Notes under the pieces: model-generated
Databases searched by the model: none
What the model was told of the DNA's origin: nothing
The model's input: the letters and a program-made list of their open reading frames with translations, nothing else
Shown here: positions 6,191-14,570 of the stretch, piece by piece
How positions within the stretch are numbered: position 1 is the stretch's first letter
Layout of the letters: every line of letters starts with the position of its first letter
NCBI GenBank assembly: GCA_012744295.1
Contig: JAAYIB010000055.1
Coordinates: forward strand, 1-23,118
Direction of reading: 5' to 3'
From: Acholeplasmataceae bacterium
GTDB lineage: Bacteria > Bacillota > Negativicutes > Acidaminococcales > Acidaminococcaceae
DNA: 23,118 nt
Translations under genes and position numbers: made by a program

Positions 6191-7743
6191 GAAAGTCATT
6201 AAGCACGAAGCTGATGTACAGCTTCATGGCCTTGATTGCGACGATTGTTATCGGCGTCACCATTGGTATGTCGTTTTTGATTACCGATTACTTCTTCGAA
6301 GAAAAGGAGAAGGAGCTTTATCAAAAGGGACGGGAAGTTGCAATAACCGTAGATTATTTTATGCGCATCGAGTCAGACAGCAGGTTGCTGAACCGCTATC
6401 TTTCCTCAATGGACAGGCTTGTCGGCGCGCGCATTTGGCTTTTTGACAACGACTACGAGCTTGTGGCGGCATCGAATTCGGGTATAGTACTGGGACCCGA
6501 AGCCGATGATGCTGCCGACTTTTCCAAACTTAAACAGGAAATCTATGAATATGATGACAAAACAGGCACCAATGCGGAAAACGGTAAAAAGCAGCCGGGT
6601 CCGATGATGCAGAAGATGAAGTCGGTACTGGCGAATGTATACGAGGGAAAACCTGTCAATTCACGAATCTTTCATCCTTATTACAAGGAACAGGTGCTGC
6701 TGATCGGCGTTCCTATCGGAAATCTTGGCGGCAGCCTTGACGGGGCGATGCTGATGGCCGCACCGATAAGCGGTCTGGACAAGTTTTTGAAGGACATTTA
6801 CATCTATACAGCCCTTGTAGGCCTTGCGGCCCTGTTGCTAAGCCTCTTTATCGTGCGCCGTTTATCCAAGACAATTGTCAAGCCGCTTGTTTCGATGCGT
6901 GACAGTGCCTCTGCCATTGCCGCCGGTGACTACAGCCGCAAGGTTGCGGTTGAAGGAGAGGACGAAATTGCCGAGCTCGGCAGTTCCTTGAATGCTCTTG
7001 GCAATGACTTGTCCCAGTTTGTAAGAAAGACACAAAAAATGGAGAAGTTGAGGCGGGATTTTGTTGCCAACGTTTCTCACGAGCTGCGTACGCCGATAAC
7101 AATCATCAGGGGTTACAACGAGGCAATAAGTGACGGAACTGTAACCGATGATGCTATCGTGAAGAAATATAGAAGTCTGATCAATGAGGAAACGATAAGA
7201 CTGGAGCGGCTGATCAAGGAACTGCTTGATATCAGCCGTCTGCAAATAAGTGAAAAAGCCGAACCGGAGATAATTCCCATAGGCAACATCGTTCGCAATG
7301 TTGCCGAAATGCTGACCGTAAGGGCTGCCGAACGCAGGATAACAATCGTGACGGAAGTCGACGACTCACTGAACGTGAGGGGCGCAGGTGACAGGTTAGT
7401 CCAGCTCGCAATGATTCTCGGCGACAATGCGATTAAATATTCTCCCGATAACGGCGTCATTAAGTTTGAAGTTTATCTAAACGAGGAAAAGGACAAAGTT
7501 GTCTTGGCCGTGGAAGACCAGGGCCATGGGATTCCGGAAGAGGATATACCCTTCATTTGGGAGCGTTTCTACAAGGTGGACAAGTCGCATTCAAGAAATG
7601 TGCCGGGAACAGGCCTCGGGCTTGCGATTGCGAAGGAAATCATCCGTATGCACGGAGCCGGCGTCGTGGTCAGAAGCAAACAGTGCGAGGGAACAAGATT
7701 CGAAATCAGTTTTAACAATAACGCAGGAAAACAGGAGAAATAA
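6187..7743 (+). CDS. Membrane sensor histidine kinase, partner of the upstream regulator
   Basis: A 518-residue kinase. Membrane helix 1 is at about 12-33, an extracytoplasmic sensor region spans 34-203, membrane helix 2 is at about 206-224, and HAMP follows at about 225-280. The HisKA domain carries FVANVSHELRTPITII with phospho-acceptor His298, and the ATPase domain has GDNAIKYSPDNG (N box), EDQGHGIPEED (G1) and GTGLGLAIAKEI (G2). The sensor region has no motif I recognise, so the signal is unknown. The start is TTG at 6187, overlapping the regulator stop (TTGA), with GAGGTG at 6176-6181. The next gene begins 2 bases after its stop. Confidence 0.95.
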   Translation: MRKSLSTKLMYSFMALIATIVIGVTIGMSFLITDYFFEEKEKELYQKGREVAITVDYFMRIESDSRLLNRYLSSMDRLVGARIWLFDNDYELVAASNSGIVLGPEADDAADFSKLKQEIYEYDDKTGTNAENGKKQPGPMMQKMKSVLANVYEGKPVNSRIFHPYYKEQVLLIGVPIGNLGGSLDGAMLMAAPISGLDKFLKDIYIYTALVGLAALLLSLFIVRRLSKTIVKPLVSMRDSASAIAAGDYSRKVAVEGEDEIAELGSSLNALGNDLSQFVRKTQKMEKLRRDFVANVSHELRTPITIIRGYNEAISDGTVTDDAIVKKYRSLINEETIRLERLIKELLDISRLQISEKAEPEIIPIGNIVRNVAEMLTVRAAERRITIVTEVDDSLNVRGAGDRLVQLAMILGDNAIKYSPDNGVIKFEVYLNEEKDKVVLAVEDQGHGIPEEDIPFIWERFYKVDKSHSRNVPGTGLGLAIAKEIIRMHGAGVVVRSKQCEGTRFEISFNNNAGKQEK

Positions 7744-7745
7744 TA

Positions 7746-8297
7746 GTGCTGCATTTATTCAGCCCCAACTATCGCTGTCCGAGCATATCGGAAATACCTA
7801 TTCCCTGGCTGTCAAAGCAGGGTGTCAAGGCCATAATTCTTGACCTTGACAATACGCTGATGCCCTGGGACAAGCCGGTTCCTGCCGAAGCGAATGCTCA
7901 ATGGGTAAGGAAGGTTAAGGCCGCAGGCATCAGTGTTGTGCTGCTTTCCAATAACGGCGGAGACCGATTGAAAAAAGTCAGCGAAAGTTTGGGAGTGCCG
8001 GCAGTTGGCTGGGGAGCAAAGCCCTTTTCGCTTGGGTTCAGGCGTGCCATGACTTTTTTGGAAGTTAAGGGCGGCGGCGAAGTCCTGGTGATCGGCGACC
8101 AACTTCTGACGGACGTTCTCGGAGCAAAGAAGCTGAAGCTAAGAGTGATGTGGGTTGAATCACTTGCGATTAACGAGTTTGCCTTTACGCGGCTGACAAG
8201 AAAGGTTGAAAGATTGTTGGTCAGGCAACTGGTTAAAAAAGGATTAATGCCGGGAGGAAGACTTAATGAAAATTGCAATTGTGCAAATGAGGATTGA
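7746..8297 (+). CDS. yqeG: YqeG-family HAD IIIA phosphatase
   Basis: A 183-residue HAD-superfamily protein. The nucleophile motif AIILDLDNTLMPWD (Asp33, Asp35) is followed by VVLLSNN (motif II) and VLVIGDQLLTDVLGA (motif III/IV), and the N terminus FSPNYRCPSISEIP is typical of YqeG. The natural substrate of this family is not firmly established. In many Firmicutes it neighbours shikimate and ribosome-assembly genes; here it is instead 2 bases behind a histidine kinase and overlaps a nitrilase-type gene by 32 bases. The start is GTG at 7746 with CAGGAGAA upstream. The basic, cysteine-bearing tail past residue 165 lies in the overlap. Confidence 0.9.
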   Translation: MLHLFSPNYRCPSISEIPIPWLSKQGVKAIILDLDNTLMPWDKPVPAEANAQWVRKVKAAGISVVLLSNNGGDRLKKVSESLGVPAVGWGAKPFSLGFRRAMTFLEVKGGGEVLVIGDQLLTDVLGAKKLKLRVMWVESLAINEFAFTRLTRKVERLLVRQLVKKGLMPGGRLNENCNCANED

Positions 8298-9042
8298 AGA
8301 ACGCAACAAAAAGAGAAACGTTGAGCATGGCCTGGCCTTGCTGGAGAAGGCCGCGGCAGGCAATGATGTTGTCGTGATGCCGGAGGTTTGGACAACGGGT
8401 TATTCACTCGGCCGTCTGCAGCAAGAAGCAGAGGAGCTTGACGGGCCGGTTATCAGCGCAATCAGGAAAATAGCCCATGAAGCGTGCTGCGCAATTATTC
8501 CGGGCTCAGTACCCTTGAGACTTGACGGTAAAATTCACAACACGGCAGTAGTCATCAATAAAAACGGTGAAATAGTGTATCTGTACAGTAAAATGCATTT
8601 ATTCGGCATGTTCAAAGAAGAACGCTTCTTTGCAGCAGGCAACAGCTTCGAAACGTTTTTGCTGCAGGACGTGCCCTGCGGAGCCGCGATTTGTTACGAC
8701 CTGCGTTTTCCGGAATTATTCAGACAGCTTGCGCTCAAGGGGGCAAAGATAATCTTTGTGCCTGCGGAGTGGCCGATAGTGAGGGGTGATGTCTGGCGCG
8801 TATTGCTGCAGGCAAGGGCGATGGAAAATCAGACCTATGTCTGTGGCGTGAATTGCGTAGGTAAATTCAAGGAAGATGTTTTTCACGGGCATTCGCTGCT
8901 GATTGCTCCAAATGGCGAGATTATAGCCGAAGGCGGTTCCGAGGAGGAAATTTTGAGACGGCAGATTGACCTTGGACTGATTGAGGCGATGCGCAGCAAG
9001 CTTAACGCGCTTGACGACGTCCGCAAGGAATTGCTGAAATAA
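8266..9042 (+). CDS. Carbon-nitrogen hydrolase (nitrilase superfamily, omega-amidase-like)
   Basis: A 258-residue amidohydrolase with the complete Glu-Lys-Cys triad: Glu40 in VVMPEVWTTGY, Lys109 in YSKMHLFG and Cys143 in AAICYDLRFPELFR. The later motif RAMENQTYVCGVN is also present. The length and motifs match small cytoplasmic members such as YafV/MtnU/Nit2, which act on omega-amides of keto acids or related small amides; the substrate cannot be chosen from sequence. The ATG at 8266 lies within yqeG and has GGGAGGAAG immediately upstream, implying translational coupling. The start of the next gene is 86 bases on. Confidence 0.9.
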   Translation: MKIAIVQMRIEERNKKRNVEHGLALLEKAAAGNDVVVMPEVWTTGYSLGRLQQEAEELDGPVISAIRKIAHEACCAIIPGSVPLRLDGKIHNTAVVINKNGEIVYLYSKMHLFGMFKEERFFAAGNSFETFLLQDVPCGAAICYDLRFPELFRQLALKGAKIIFVPAEWPIVRGDVWRVLLQARAMENQTYVCGVNCVGKFKEDVFHGHSLLIAPNGEIIAEGGSEEEILRRQIDLGLIEAMRSKLNALDDVRKELLK

Positions 9043-9076
9043 AAGCTTCAGCTCCGACCAAACAAAAGAATGGCTG

Positions 9077-9104
9077 ACGCAATAGTAATCTTGCGTACTA
9101 TAAA
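9077..9104 (+). promoter_or_regulatory. Possible promoter with a 6-bp inverted repeat in its spacer
   Basis: TATAAA at 9099-9104 is a fair -10, without a clear -35. ACGCAA (9077-9082) and TTGCGT (9091-9096) form a perfect dyad with an 8-base gap just upstream of it, the position of a repressor operator. Confidence 0.35.
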
Positions 9105-9128
9105 TACCTGTGAATGGAGATGAAATAA

Positions 9129-10337
9129 TTGCAGGCCTTATTACTGGAACTGATTAAAAACAATACGACCCAAGAGCTGCGGCCGCTGCTGCAGAATTTC
9201 AGCAAGGAAAAAATCGCACGTGTCCGTAGCTTTCACCGGAGCATGTGGGGCTATTATCAGTCGACCCCGCTGGTGGAACTAAAGGAACTGGCGGCGTGGC
9301 TGGGCGTCAGGAATATCTTTGTCAAGGACGAATCCGGGCGTTTCGGCCTGAAAGCCTTCAAAGGCCTCGGGGCGTCCTACGCGATGGCTTGCTGCATCGC
9401 CAGAGAGCTCGGCAAGGAAGTTGACGAAATTGACTTTGATTATTTAACTGCAGAGGACGTCAGGGAAAAACTCGGTAAAATAACCTTTGCGACTGCTACA
9501 GACGGCAATCACGGGCGCGGCGTCGCCTGGATGGCAAGAATTCTTGGTTATGATTCGGTAGTTTATATGCCGAAGGGGACGGCAGAGGCCCGGAGGCTGG
9601 CGATAGCAAGGGAAGGCGCGGCAGTACGAATAACCGACTTTAACTATGATGAAACTGTAAGACTATTGGCTGCAGATTCCGAAAAAAACGGCTGGACAGT
9701 GCTACAGGACACGGCATGGCCGGGCTATGAGGAAATTCCGTTATGGATAATGCAGGGTTATACGACGATGGCCGGCGAAGCATTGGAGGAGATGCCGGAC
9801 ACGCCGACGCACGTTTTTGCCCAGGCCGGCGTCGGCTCTATGGCTGCAGCGGTTCAGGCAACCGTTATAGCACAAGGATATGAAAAGGAACCCGTTTTTA
9901 CAATTATGGAGGCTTCCGAAGCCAACTGCTTTTTCCGTTCTTTTGAGCAGGGAAGAATGCTGCCTGTGGGTGGTGATCTCGAAACCATTATGGCCGGACT
10001 TGCCTGCGGCGAGATCAATCCTTTAGCCTGGGAAATACTTGCGAATCACGCACAATATTGTCTAAGCTGCAGAGACGAAGTCGCAGCGCTGGGAATGAGG
10101 CTTTGGGGCAACCCTTTGGGCAAAGACCAAAAAATAACCGCAGGGGAGTCAGGGGCGATAGGCGGGGGAGTTATCGGACTCTTGGATAAGTATCACAACC
10201 TGAAGACGGAACTCGGTCTAAACAAGGAGTCTGTATTGCTCTTCTTTAACACAGAAGGGGACACGTTCCCGGATAAGTACCGTGATATTGTCTGGGGTGG
10301 CAGCATCTCAGTGGATTTCAGAAGGAAGAATGTCTGA
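9129..10337 (+). CDS. dpaL: Diaminopropionate ammonia-lyase
   Basis: A 402-residue fold-type II PLP enzyme that converts 2,3-diaminopropionate to pyruvate and two ammonia. Its length and motifs match E. coli YgeX/DpaL: FVKDESGRFGLKAFKGLGAS holds the PLP lysine (Lys78), TFATATDGNHGRGVAW binds the cofactor ring, and FAQAGVGSMAAAV is the phosphate-binding glycine loop. The start is TTG at 9129 with GGAG about 10 bases upstream. The dipeptidase gene begins within its stop codon (TGATG), so the two are translationally coupled. Generation of pyruvate and ammonia fits amino-acid fermentation. Other genes of purine or D-amino-acid breakdown are absent here. Confidence 0.94.
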   Translation: MQALLLELIKNNTTQELRPLLQNFSKEKIARVRSFHRSMWGYYQSTPLVELKELAAWLGVRNIFVKDESGRFGLKAFKGLGASYAMACCIARELGKEVDEIDFDYLTAEDVREKLGKITFATATDGNHGRGVAWMARILGYDSVVYMPKGTAEARRLAIAREGAAVRITDFNYDETVRLLAADSEKNGWTVLQDTAWPGYEEIPLWIMQGYTTMAGEALEEMPDTPTHVFAQAGVGSMAAAVQATVIAQGYEKEPVFTIMEASEANCFFRSFEQGRMLPVGGDLETIMAGLACGEINPLAWEILANHAQYCLSCRDEVAALGMRLWGNPLGKDQKITAGESGAIGGGVIGLLDKYHNLKTELGLNKESVLLFFNTEGDTFPDKYRDIVWGGSISVDFRRKNV

Positions 10338-11407
10338 TGCGCAGACTTATTTCCGTAGTAATCGTGGCAGCTTTTCTGCAAATTGCCGGTCTCGCCGTTG
10401 CCGGCGGAGTAAAGCCCGAAGCTTGCAGCCTTGATGAAAAATATCTGTTGGGCCTTTATACAGGTAACGGTGAACAAATATTAGTCCGTGAGGACGGCGG
10501 CATGCTGCAGCTTTTGTATCGCTATCTTCCCGAGGACAGGGATTTTAGAAAAAGCAATATTTTCCCACTGCAAAAGAAACACTATGATTCATACTTGCTG
10601 AGGGAGGCCGGAGCGCTTACGGATACCGAGGGAACAGTCAAATTTGAGCGTGACAAGGATGGTCACGGCATTAGCTGCAGCATCGGCGGCAATCGCTACA
10701 CCAGGAAATTTTTCGGACCCGAAAAAGGCGATTATTTTAAAATAAAGCCTCCAAAACCGTGGGCAGAATTGCAGACAGGAGCTGCCAGCGCACTCATGCC
10801 TGTTCAGACAGCTCCCCAAAAAGCGGTTTTGGTCGATTTGTCTGCCGTGCAGGGTTTGATGCTTGATCTGCGTTACGCGACAGAAAACAATTGTTTTTCA
10901 TATCCGTTGTACAGTGAAGCCAATGCCTATTTGGACAAATCGGCAGCCGGGGCTTTGGCTCGAGTTGCTGAAAAGCTGGCCTCATATGGCTACGGCCTGC
11001 TTGTATGGGATGCCTACAGGCCCTGGCATCTTTCCAAGCTGGCATATGACGCGCTCCCCCCGGAACAAAAATATCTGCTGCCCGAACCTCAAAAGGGTTC
11101 GCCGCACAATACAGGCAGGGCAGTCGACCTTAGTCTTTATGAACTCGAAACCGGCAAACCCGTAAACATGATAAGCGAGTTCGACGAGCCGTCCTTGAGA
11201 CAGTACGGACGCTATGCAGGCGGGACTTCGCTGGAGCGGTGGCAAAGGAACCTGCTTTGGCAGTTGATGAGTCTTGAAGGTTTTAATTGCTCCGAAACCG
11301 AGTGGTGGCATTTTGAATACGGAAATGTAAAGGACTACCGGCTACTCGACATTCCTTTAAGCGATCTTGGCCAGGCAAAGGCACTTTCTAATTTGGCGTC
11401 GATGTGA
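10337..11407 (+). CDS. Exported D-alanyl-D-alanine dipeptidase (VanX/DdpX, peptidase M15D) with extra N-terminal domain
   Basis: A 356-residue protein. Residues 1-22 look like a signal peptide (MRRLISVVIVAAFLQ..., ending AVAGG). Residues about 30-135 form an unrecognised beta-rich domain. Residues about 165-345 are a VanX-type zinc peptidase: VWDAYRP (Arg228), GSPHNTGRAVDLSL with ligands His257 and Asp264, and TEWWHFEY with catalytic Glu322 and ligand His325. The family cleaves D-Ala-D-Ala dipeptide. VanX of resistance clusters is cytoplasmic and about 200 residues; this one is exported and longer, and no vanH or vanA neighbour is present, so wall-dipeptide recycling is more likely than vancomycin resistance (inference). 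The start overlaps the dpaL stop. Confidence 0.9.
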   Translation: MRRLISVVIVAAFLQIAGLAVAGGVKPEACSLDEKYLLGLYTGNGEQILVREDGGMLQLLYRYLPEDRDFRKSNIFPLQKKHYDSYLLREAGALTDTEGTVKFERDKDGHGISCSIGGNRYTRKFFGPEKGDYFKIKPPKPWAELQTGAASALMPVQTAPQKAVLVDLSAVQGLMLDLRYATENNCFSYPLYSEANAYLDKSAAGALARVAEKLASYGYGLLVWDAYRPWHLSKLAYDALPPEQKYLLPEPQKGSPHNTGRAVDLSLYELETGKPVNMISEFDEPSLRQYGRYAGGTSLERWQRNLLWQLMSLEGFNCSETEWWHFEYGNVKDYRLLDIPLSDLGQAKALSNLASM

Positions 11408-11413
11408 TAAAAT
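11405..11413 (+). promoter_or_regulatory. Extended -10 promoter for the ylbF-murB pair
   Basis: TGATAAAAT (TGn plus TAAAAT) overlaps the dipeptidase stop codon. The -35 at 17 bases (TTTCTA) is weak. The same TGATAAAAT element is found before etfB. Confidence 0.4.
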
Positions 11414-11458
11414 GGGCGGTGGCAAAGCATACATAACGAATATTACGAGGTGAAAAGC

Positions 11459-11797
11459 ATGAATGTATATGATGCGGCAAACGAGCTTGGCAAGGCAATG
11501 CGTGCAAGCCAGGAGTACAAAAGACTTGCGGAGGCAAAGGCCAGGCTTGCAGAGGACGCGGCGGCCGAAGCTATGGTAAAGGATTTCATGAAGCAGAAGC
11601 AGGAAGTTGAAATAGACCAGTTGTCGGGACGGACTCCGGATAAGGATAAAATGGAAAAAGTTCAGAAGCTCTATGAAGTCTTAAGCCTTAACGGTAATGC
11701 GAGCGAGTATGTACAGTCCTACATCCGTTTCCAGCTGATGCTAAGTGATGTATCGAAAACTATCGGCGACGTTGTCAAAGAAGTGGCTGGAGAATAG
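11459..11797 (+). CDS. ylbF: YlbF/YmcA-family regulator
   Basis: A 112-residue, mostly helical protein with the YlbF-type pattern: an N-terminal helix with AANELGKAMRASQEYKRLAEAK, a central AEAMVKDFMKQKQEVE and a C-terminal SYIRFQLMLSDVSKTIGDVV. In Bacillus, YlbF forms a complex with YmcA and YaaT that affects RNase Y-dependent mRNA processing and development; whether that holds here is unknown. The symbol marks the family, as paralogues are hard to separate. The ATG at 11459 is served by GAGGTG at 11447-11452; the GTG at 11450 is part of that site. murB starts 1 base after its stop. Confidence 0.85.
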   Translation: MNVYDAANELGKAMRASQEYKRLAEAKARLAEDAAAEAMVKDFMKQKQEVEIDQLSGRTPDKDKMEKVQKLYEVLSLNGNASEYVQSYIRFQLMLSDVSKTIGDVVKEVAGE

Positions 11798-11798
11798 A

Positions 11799-12707
11799 AT
11801 GACGCTTGAAGAATTGAAGACCTGGTTGGATGAAAACATGCCGGGCAGTTATCGTGAAAACGAGCATATGAAGGCACACACCTCTTTCCGCATAGGAGGG
11901 CCGGCCGATCTTTTGTTGATTCCCGCCGACGTTGACGGGCTGGAGAAGGTTGTGGCAAAGGTGAGGCAGGAAGGCTTGCCCCTGACCGTTATCGGCAACG
12001 GTTCGAACATTCTGGTCCGGGACAAAGGCATTCGCGGCGTAGTGCTCAAGATAGGCAATGCCTTGAAATCTATGGTTTGCGAAGGAGACAGGCTTATTGC
12101 CGAAGCCGGGGTTTCCCTTGCTGCGGTTGCCAACAAGGCGGCAGCCTGCGGCTTGACGGGGCTGGAGTTTGCTGTCGGGATTCCCGGCAGTATCGGAGGC
12201 GCTGTTTACATGAATGCCGGGGCTTATGACGGCGAAATGGAAAAAGTAGTCAGAAGCGTTACCGTGATCACGTCCGAAGGACACAGAACCGTGCTTGCCA
12301 AAGCAGAGATGGACTTTGGCTACAGGCATAGCTGCATACAGGAAAACGGAGCAATAATCGTCAACGTGGAGCTGCAGCTTGCTAAGGGCAAGCAGCAAGA
12401 TATCCAATGCAAGATGGATGATTTTACCAACCGGAGGATACAGAAACAGCCTCTCGATGTTCCAAATGCAGGGAGTATGTTCAGAAGGCCCTGCGGTTAT
12501 TTTGCCGGTACCTTGATCGAGGAGGCAGGGCTGAAGGGATATCGGGTTGGCGGAGCCCAGGTTTCCGTTAAGCATGCTGGTTTTGTCGTAAATAGCGGCA
12601 ATGCTACCGCGGAAGACGTGCTGCGGCTTATTGGAGACGTGCGCAGGATAGTATACGAAAGGTCCGGGGTTATGCTTGAACCGGAGGTCAGGATATTTGG
12701 AGAGTAA
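11799..12707 (+). CDS. murB: UDP-N-acetylenolpyruvoylglucosamine reductase
   Basis: A 302-residue cytoplasmic FAD enzyme that reduces UDP-GlcNAc-enolpyruvate to UDP-MurNAc with NADPH. FAD-binding motifs are SFRIGGPADLLL, VIGNGSNILVRD and VGIPGSIGGAVYMNAGAY. Catalytic residues are Arg176 (GYRHS), Ser226 (NAGSMFRRP) and Glu295 (LEPEVRIFG). The size and C-terminal pattern fit type II MurB of Gram-positive bacteria. The start at 11799 follows the YlbF-family stop by 1 base, with GGAG about 8 bases upstream; the longer in-frame version from 11745 would overlap that gene and is rejected. A strong terminator follows. Confidence 0.97.
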   Translation: MTLEELKTWLDENMPGSYRENEHMKAHTSFRIGGPADLLLIPADVDGLEKVVAKVRQEGLPLTVIGNGSNILVRDKGIRGVVLKIGNALKSMVCEGDRLIAEAGVSLAAVANKAAACGLTGLEFAVGIPGSIGGAVYMNAGAYDGEMEKVVRSVTVITSEGHRTVLAKAEMDFGYRHSCIQENGAIIVNVELQLAKGKQQDIQCKMDDFTNRRIQKQPLDVPNAGSMFRRPCGYFAGTLIEEAGLKGYRVGGAQVSVKHAGFVVNSGNATAEDVLRLIGDVRRIVYERSGVMLEPEVRIFGE

Positions 12708-12712
12708 CACAG

Positions 12713-12744
12713 AACGCCGTGGCGGCTTTCCGCCACGGCGTTTT
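12713..12744 (+). terminator. Rho-independent terminator after murB
   Basis: A perfect 13-bp GC-rich stem, AACGCCGTGGCGG (12713-12725) with CCGCCACGGCGTT (12730-12742), and loop CTTT, with four T's at the 3' edge. Confidence 0.94.
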
Positions 12745-12885
12745 CTGCATTGGAGATTACTCCCGTAAATAACCTTAAGCAGTTTTGCAGGTATTGAGCC
12801 ATGTTTTGTTGAATATATTCATATGCGCATGGAAAAAAGAAATGAAGTAATAATCATAACGCAGACTTGAAGGGGGTAATTTTTA

Positions 12886-14493
12886 ATGCGAATCACTTTT
12901 TTAGGAGCAGCCAGAATGGTAACAGGCTCGTGTTTTTTATTGGAGGCAAACAATCGGAAAATACTGATCGACTGCGGCATGTATCAAGGTTCTAAGCTCA
13001 TTAAGAGTTTCAACGAAAGGGATTTTGCCTTCAGTCCGCAGCTTATTGACGCCGTCATTTTGACTCATGCACACATTGACCATAGCGGACTGCTGCCGAA
13101 GCTTGTCAAACAAGGCTTTAAGGGCAGAATCCATAGCACGCACGTTACGGCTGAACTCTGCGAAATTCTTCTTGCCGACAGCGCGCACATACAGGAATCC
13201 GAAGCCGAAGTGGCTAACCGCAAGGGAATGCGCGCAGGCAAGCCCGAGGTCAAACCATTGTTTACCATTGATGACGCAGCTGACACCCTAAAGCGGTTTG
13301 CAACGCATAATTTTAACGAAAGGTTGGAGTTGTTTGACGGCATCAGCTATACCTTCAGGATTGCCGGACACATTCTGGGGTCCTCCTTCGTTGAGCTTTG
13401 CATTAATGAAGCCGGCAAGGAGACAAAGATTGTTTTCACGGGAGACGTAGGACAGCCCGGACAGCCAATCATAAAAGACCCGAGCCGTGTTCCGCGCGCA
13501 GACTTCATCATAACTGAATCAACCTATGGCAACAGGCTTCATCCCCACTATGACAGAGAAGAAGAACTGCGCAGGATAGTTGCCGAGGCTGCTGAAAGAG
13601 GAGGAAACCTGATTGTGCCTGCCTTTGCCGTCGGCCGTACACAGGTTATGCTCTATTACTTGAAGAAATTGATGGAAGAAAAGAAAATACCCGAAATTCC
13701 TGTTATTATCGACAGTCCGATGGCCATTAAGGCAACTCAGGTCACTTTGAAGAATCCCGGTGAGTACGACGAAGAGGCGCAAACAATTTACAGCAAGGAT
13801 GGCAGCCTGCTTTCCATGCCTCAAATAACTTATACGCAAACGGCTGACGAATCAAGAGCCATAAACTTCATGCAGGGGCCCCTTATCATCATTTCCGCAA
13901 GCGGCATGGCGGACGCGGGGCGTGTCCTGCACCACCTTAAGCACAATTTGTGGCGCAGCGACAGCACGGTTCTCTTTGCGGGCTTCCAGGCGGAAGGCAG
14001 CCTCGGCCGCCGGCTGATAAACGGCGATAAAAAAGTCAGGATCATGGGAGAGGACATCGCCGTCAAGGCAAAGATCCACTACTTGGAAGGGTTTTCTGCG
14101 CATGCGGACAAAGACCAGCTTCTTGACTGGTTCAAGGCGATGGAAAGAAGGCCCCAGGCTTTCTTCGTGGTGCACGGCGAACATGACGCGGCCTTTAGTT
14201 TTGCGGAGGAACTACAGAGAAATCTGGGGACGGCAACCGCCATACCGCAATACGGTGATGCCGTGATTATCGAAGGTACGGAGTGGAGGATGGAGACGTC
14301 CCGCCTGATACCGGAGGAGCAACCCGAGGGACTGGAGCTGCGCGAGTCCCTGCGTAAGTTCGAACGTGACGTAGCCTTGTATAAAACAAGGATTGAGCAA
14401 ATCGCCCTGCGTGATCCTGCAAAAACAGCAGAAATCAGACGCAAGCTGCAAAAGGCTAAGAAGTATGTGGACGAAATGCTTAAGAATGTATAG
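12886..14493 (+). CDS. MBL-fold beta-CASP RNA metallo-hydrolase (YSH1/CPSF-like)
   Basis: A 535-residue metallo-beta-lactamase-fold nuclease. Motif 2 is THAHIDHSG (His61, His63, Asp65, His66), motif 3 AGHILGSS and motif 4 FTGDVG. The inserted beta-CASP domain has ITESTYGNR (motif A), SASGMADAGRVLHHLKH (motif B) and FSAHADKDQLLDW (motif C), ending with FVVHGE. This is the COG1236 group related to eukaryotic CPSF-73, with likely RNA endonuclease activity; it is not RNase J, whose layout differs. The extra C-terminal 60 residues are charged and helical. AAGGGGG at 12870-12876 sets the start. The 140 bases between the murB terminator and this gene show no convincing promoter. Confidence 0.93.
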   Translation: MRITFLGAARMVTGSCFLLEANNRKILIDCGMYQGSKLIKSFNERDFAFSPQLIDAVILTHAHIDHSGLLPKLVKQGFKGRIHSTHVTAELCEILLADSAHIQESEAEVANRKGMRAGKPEVKPLFTIDDAADTLKRFATHNFNERLELFDGISYTFRIAGHILGSSFVELCINEAGKETKIVFTGDVGQPGQPIIKDPSRVPRADFIITESTYGNRLHPHYDREEELRRIVAEAAERGGNLIVPAFAVGRTQVMLYYLKKLMEEKKIPEIPVIIDSPMAIKATQVTLKNPGEYDEEAQTIYSKDGSLLSMPQITYTQTADESRAINFMQGPLIIISASGMADAGRVLHHLKHNLWRSDSTVLFAGFQAEGSLGRRLINGDKKVRIMGEDIAVKAKIHYLEGFSAHADKDQLLDWFKAMERRPQAFFVVHGEHDAAFSFAEELQRNLGTATAIPQYGDAVIIEGTEWRMETSRLIPEEQPEGLELRESLRKFERDVALYKTRIEQIALRDPAKTAEIRRKLQKAKKYVDEMLKNV

Positions 14494-14570
14494 ACTGCAG
14501 CGAAGTTCAATCGTTTCCTGACGCGCGGCAGCCTGCCCGGGCAAAAACGTTGCTGCTCACTGTAACTTTA

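Noticed and set aside
10337..11407. A vancomycin-resistance gene (vanX) interpretation
   Set aside because: The protein is exported and longer than resistance VanX, and no vanH, vanA or VanS/VanR-type neighbour is present; the two-component system upstream belongs to a different gene block.
11775..12710. A 311-codon minus-strand frame covering murB
   Set aside because: It is a shadow of a certain gene, with no recognisable domain and no ribosome site consistent with this region.
14519..14560. TGCCCGGGCA palindrome after the beta-CASP gene as a terminator
   Set aside because: The palindrome has no loop room and is followed by A's on the + strand instead of T's, so it does not look like an intrinsic terminator.
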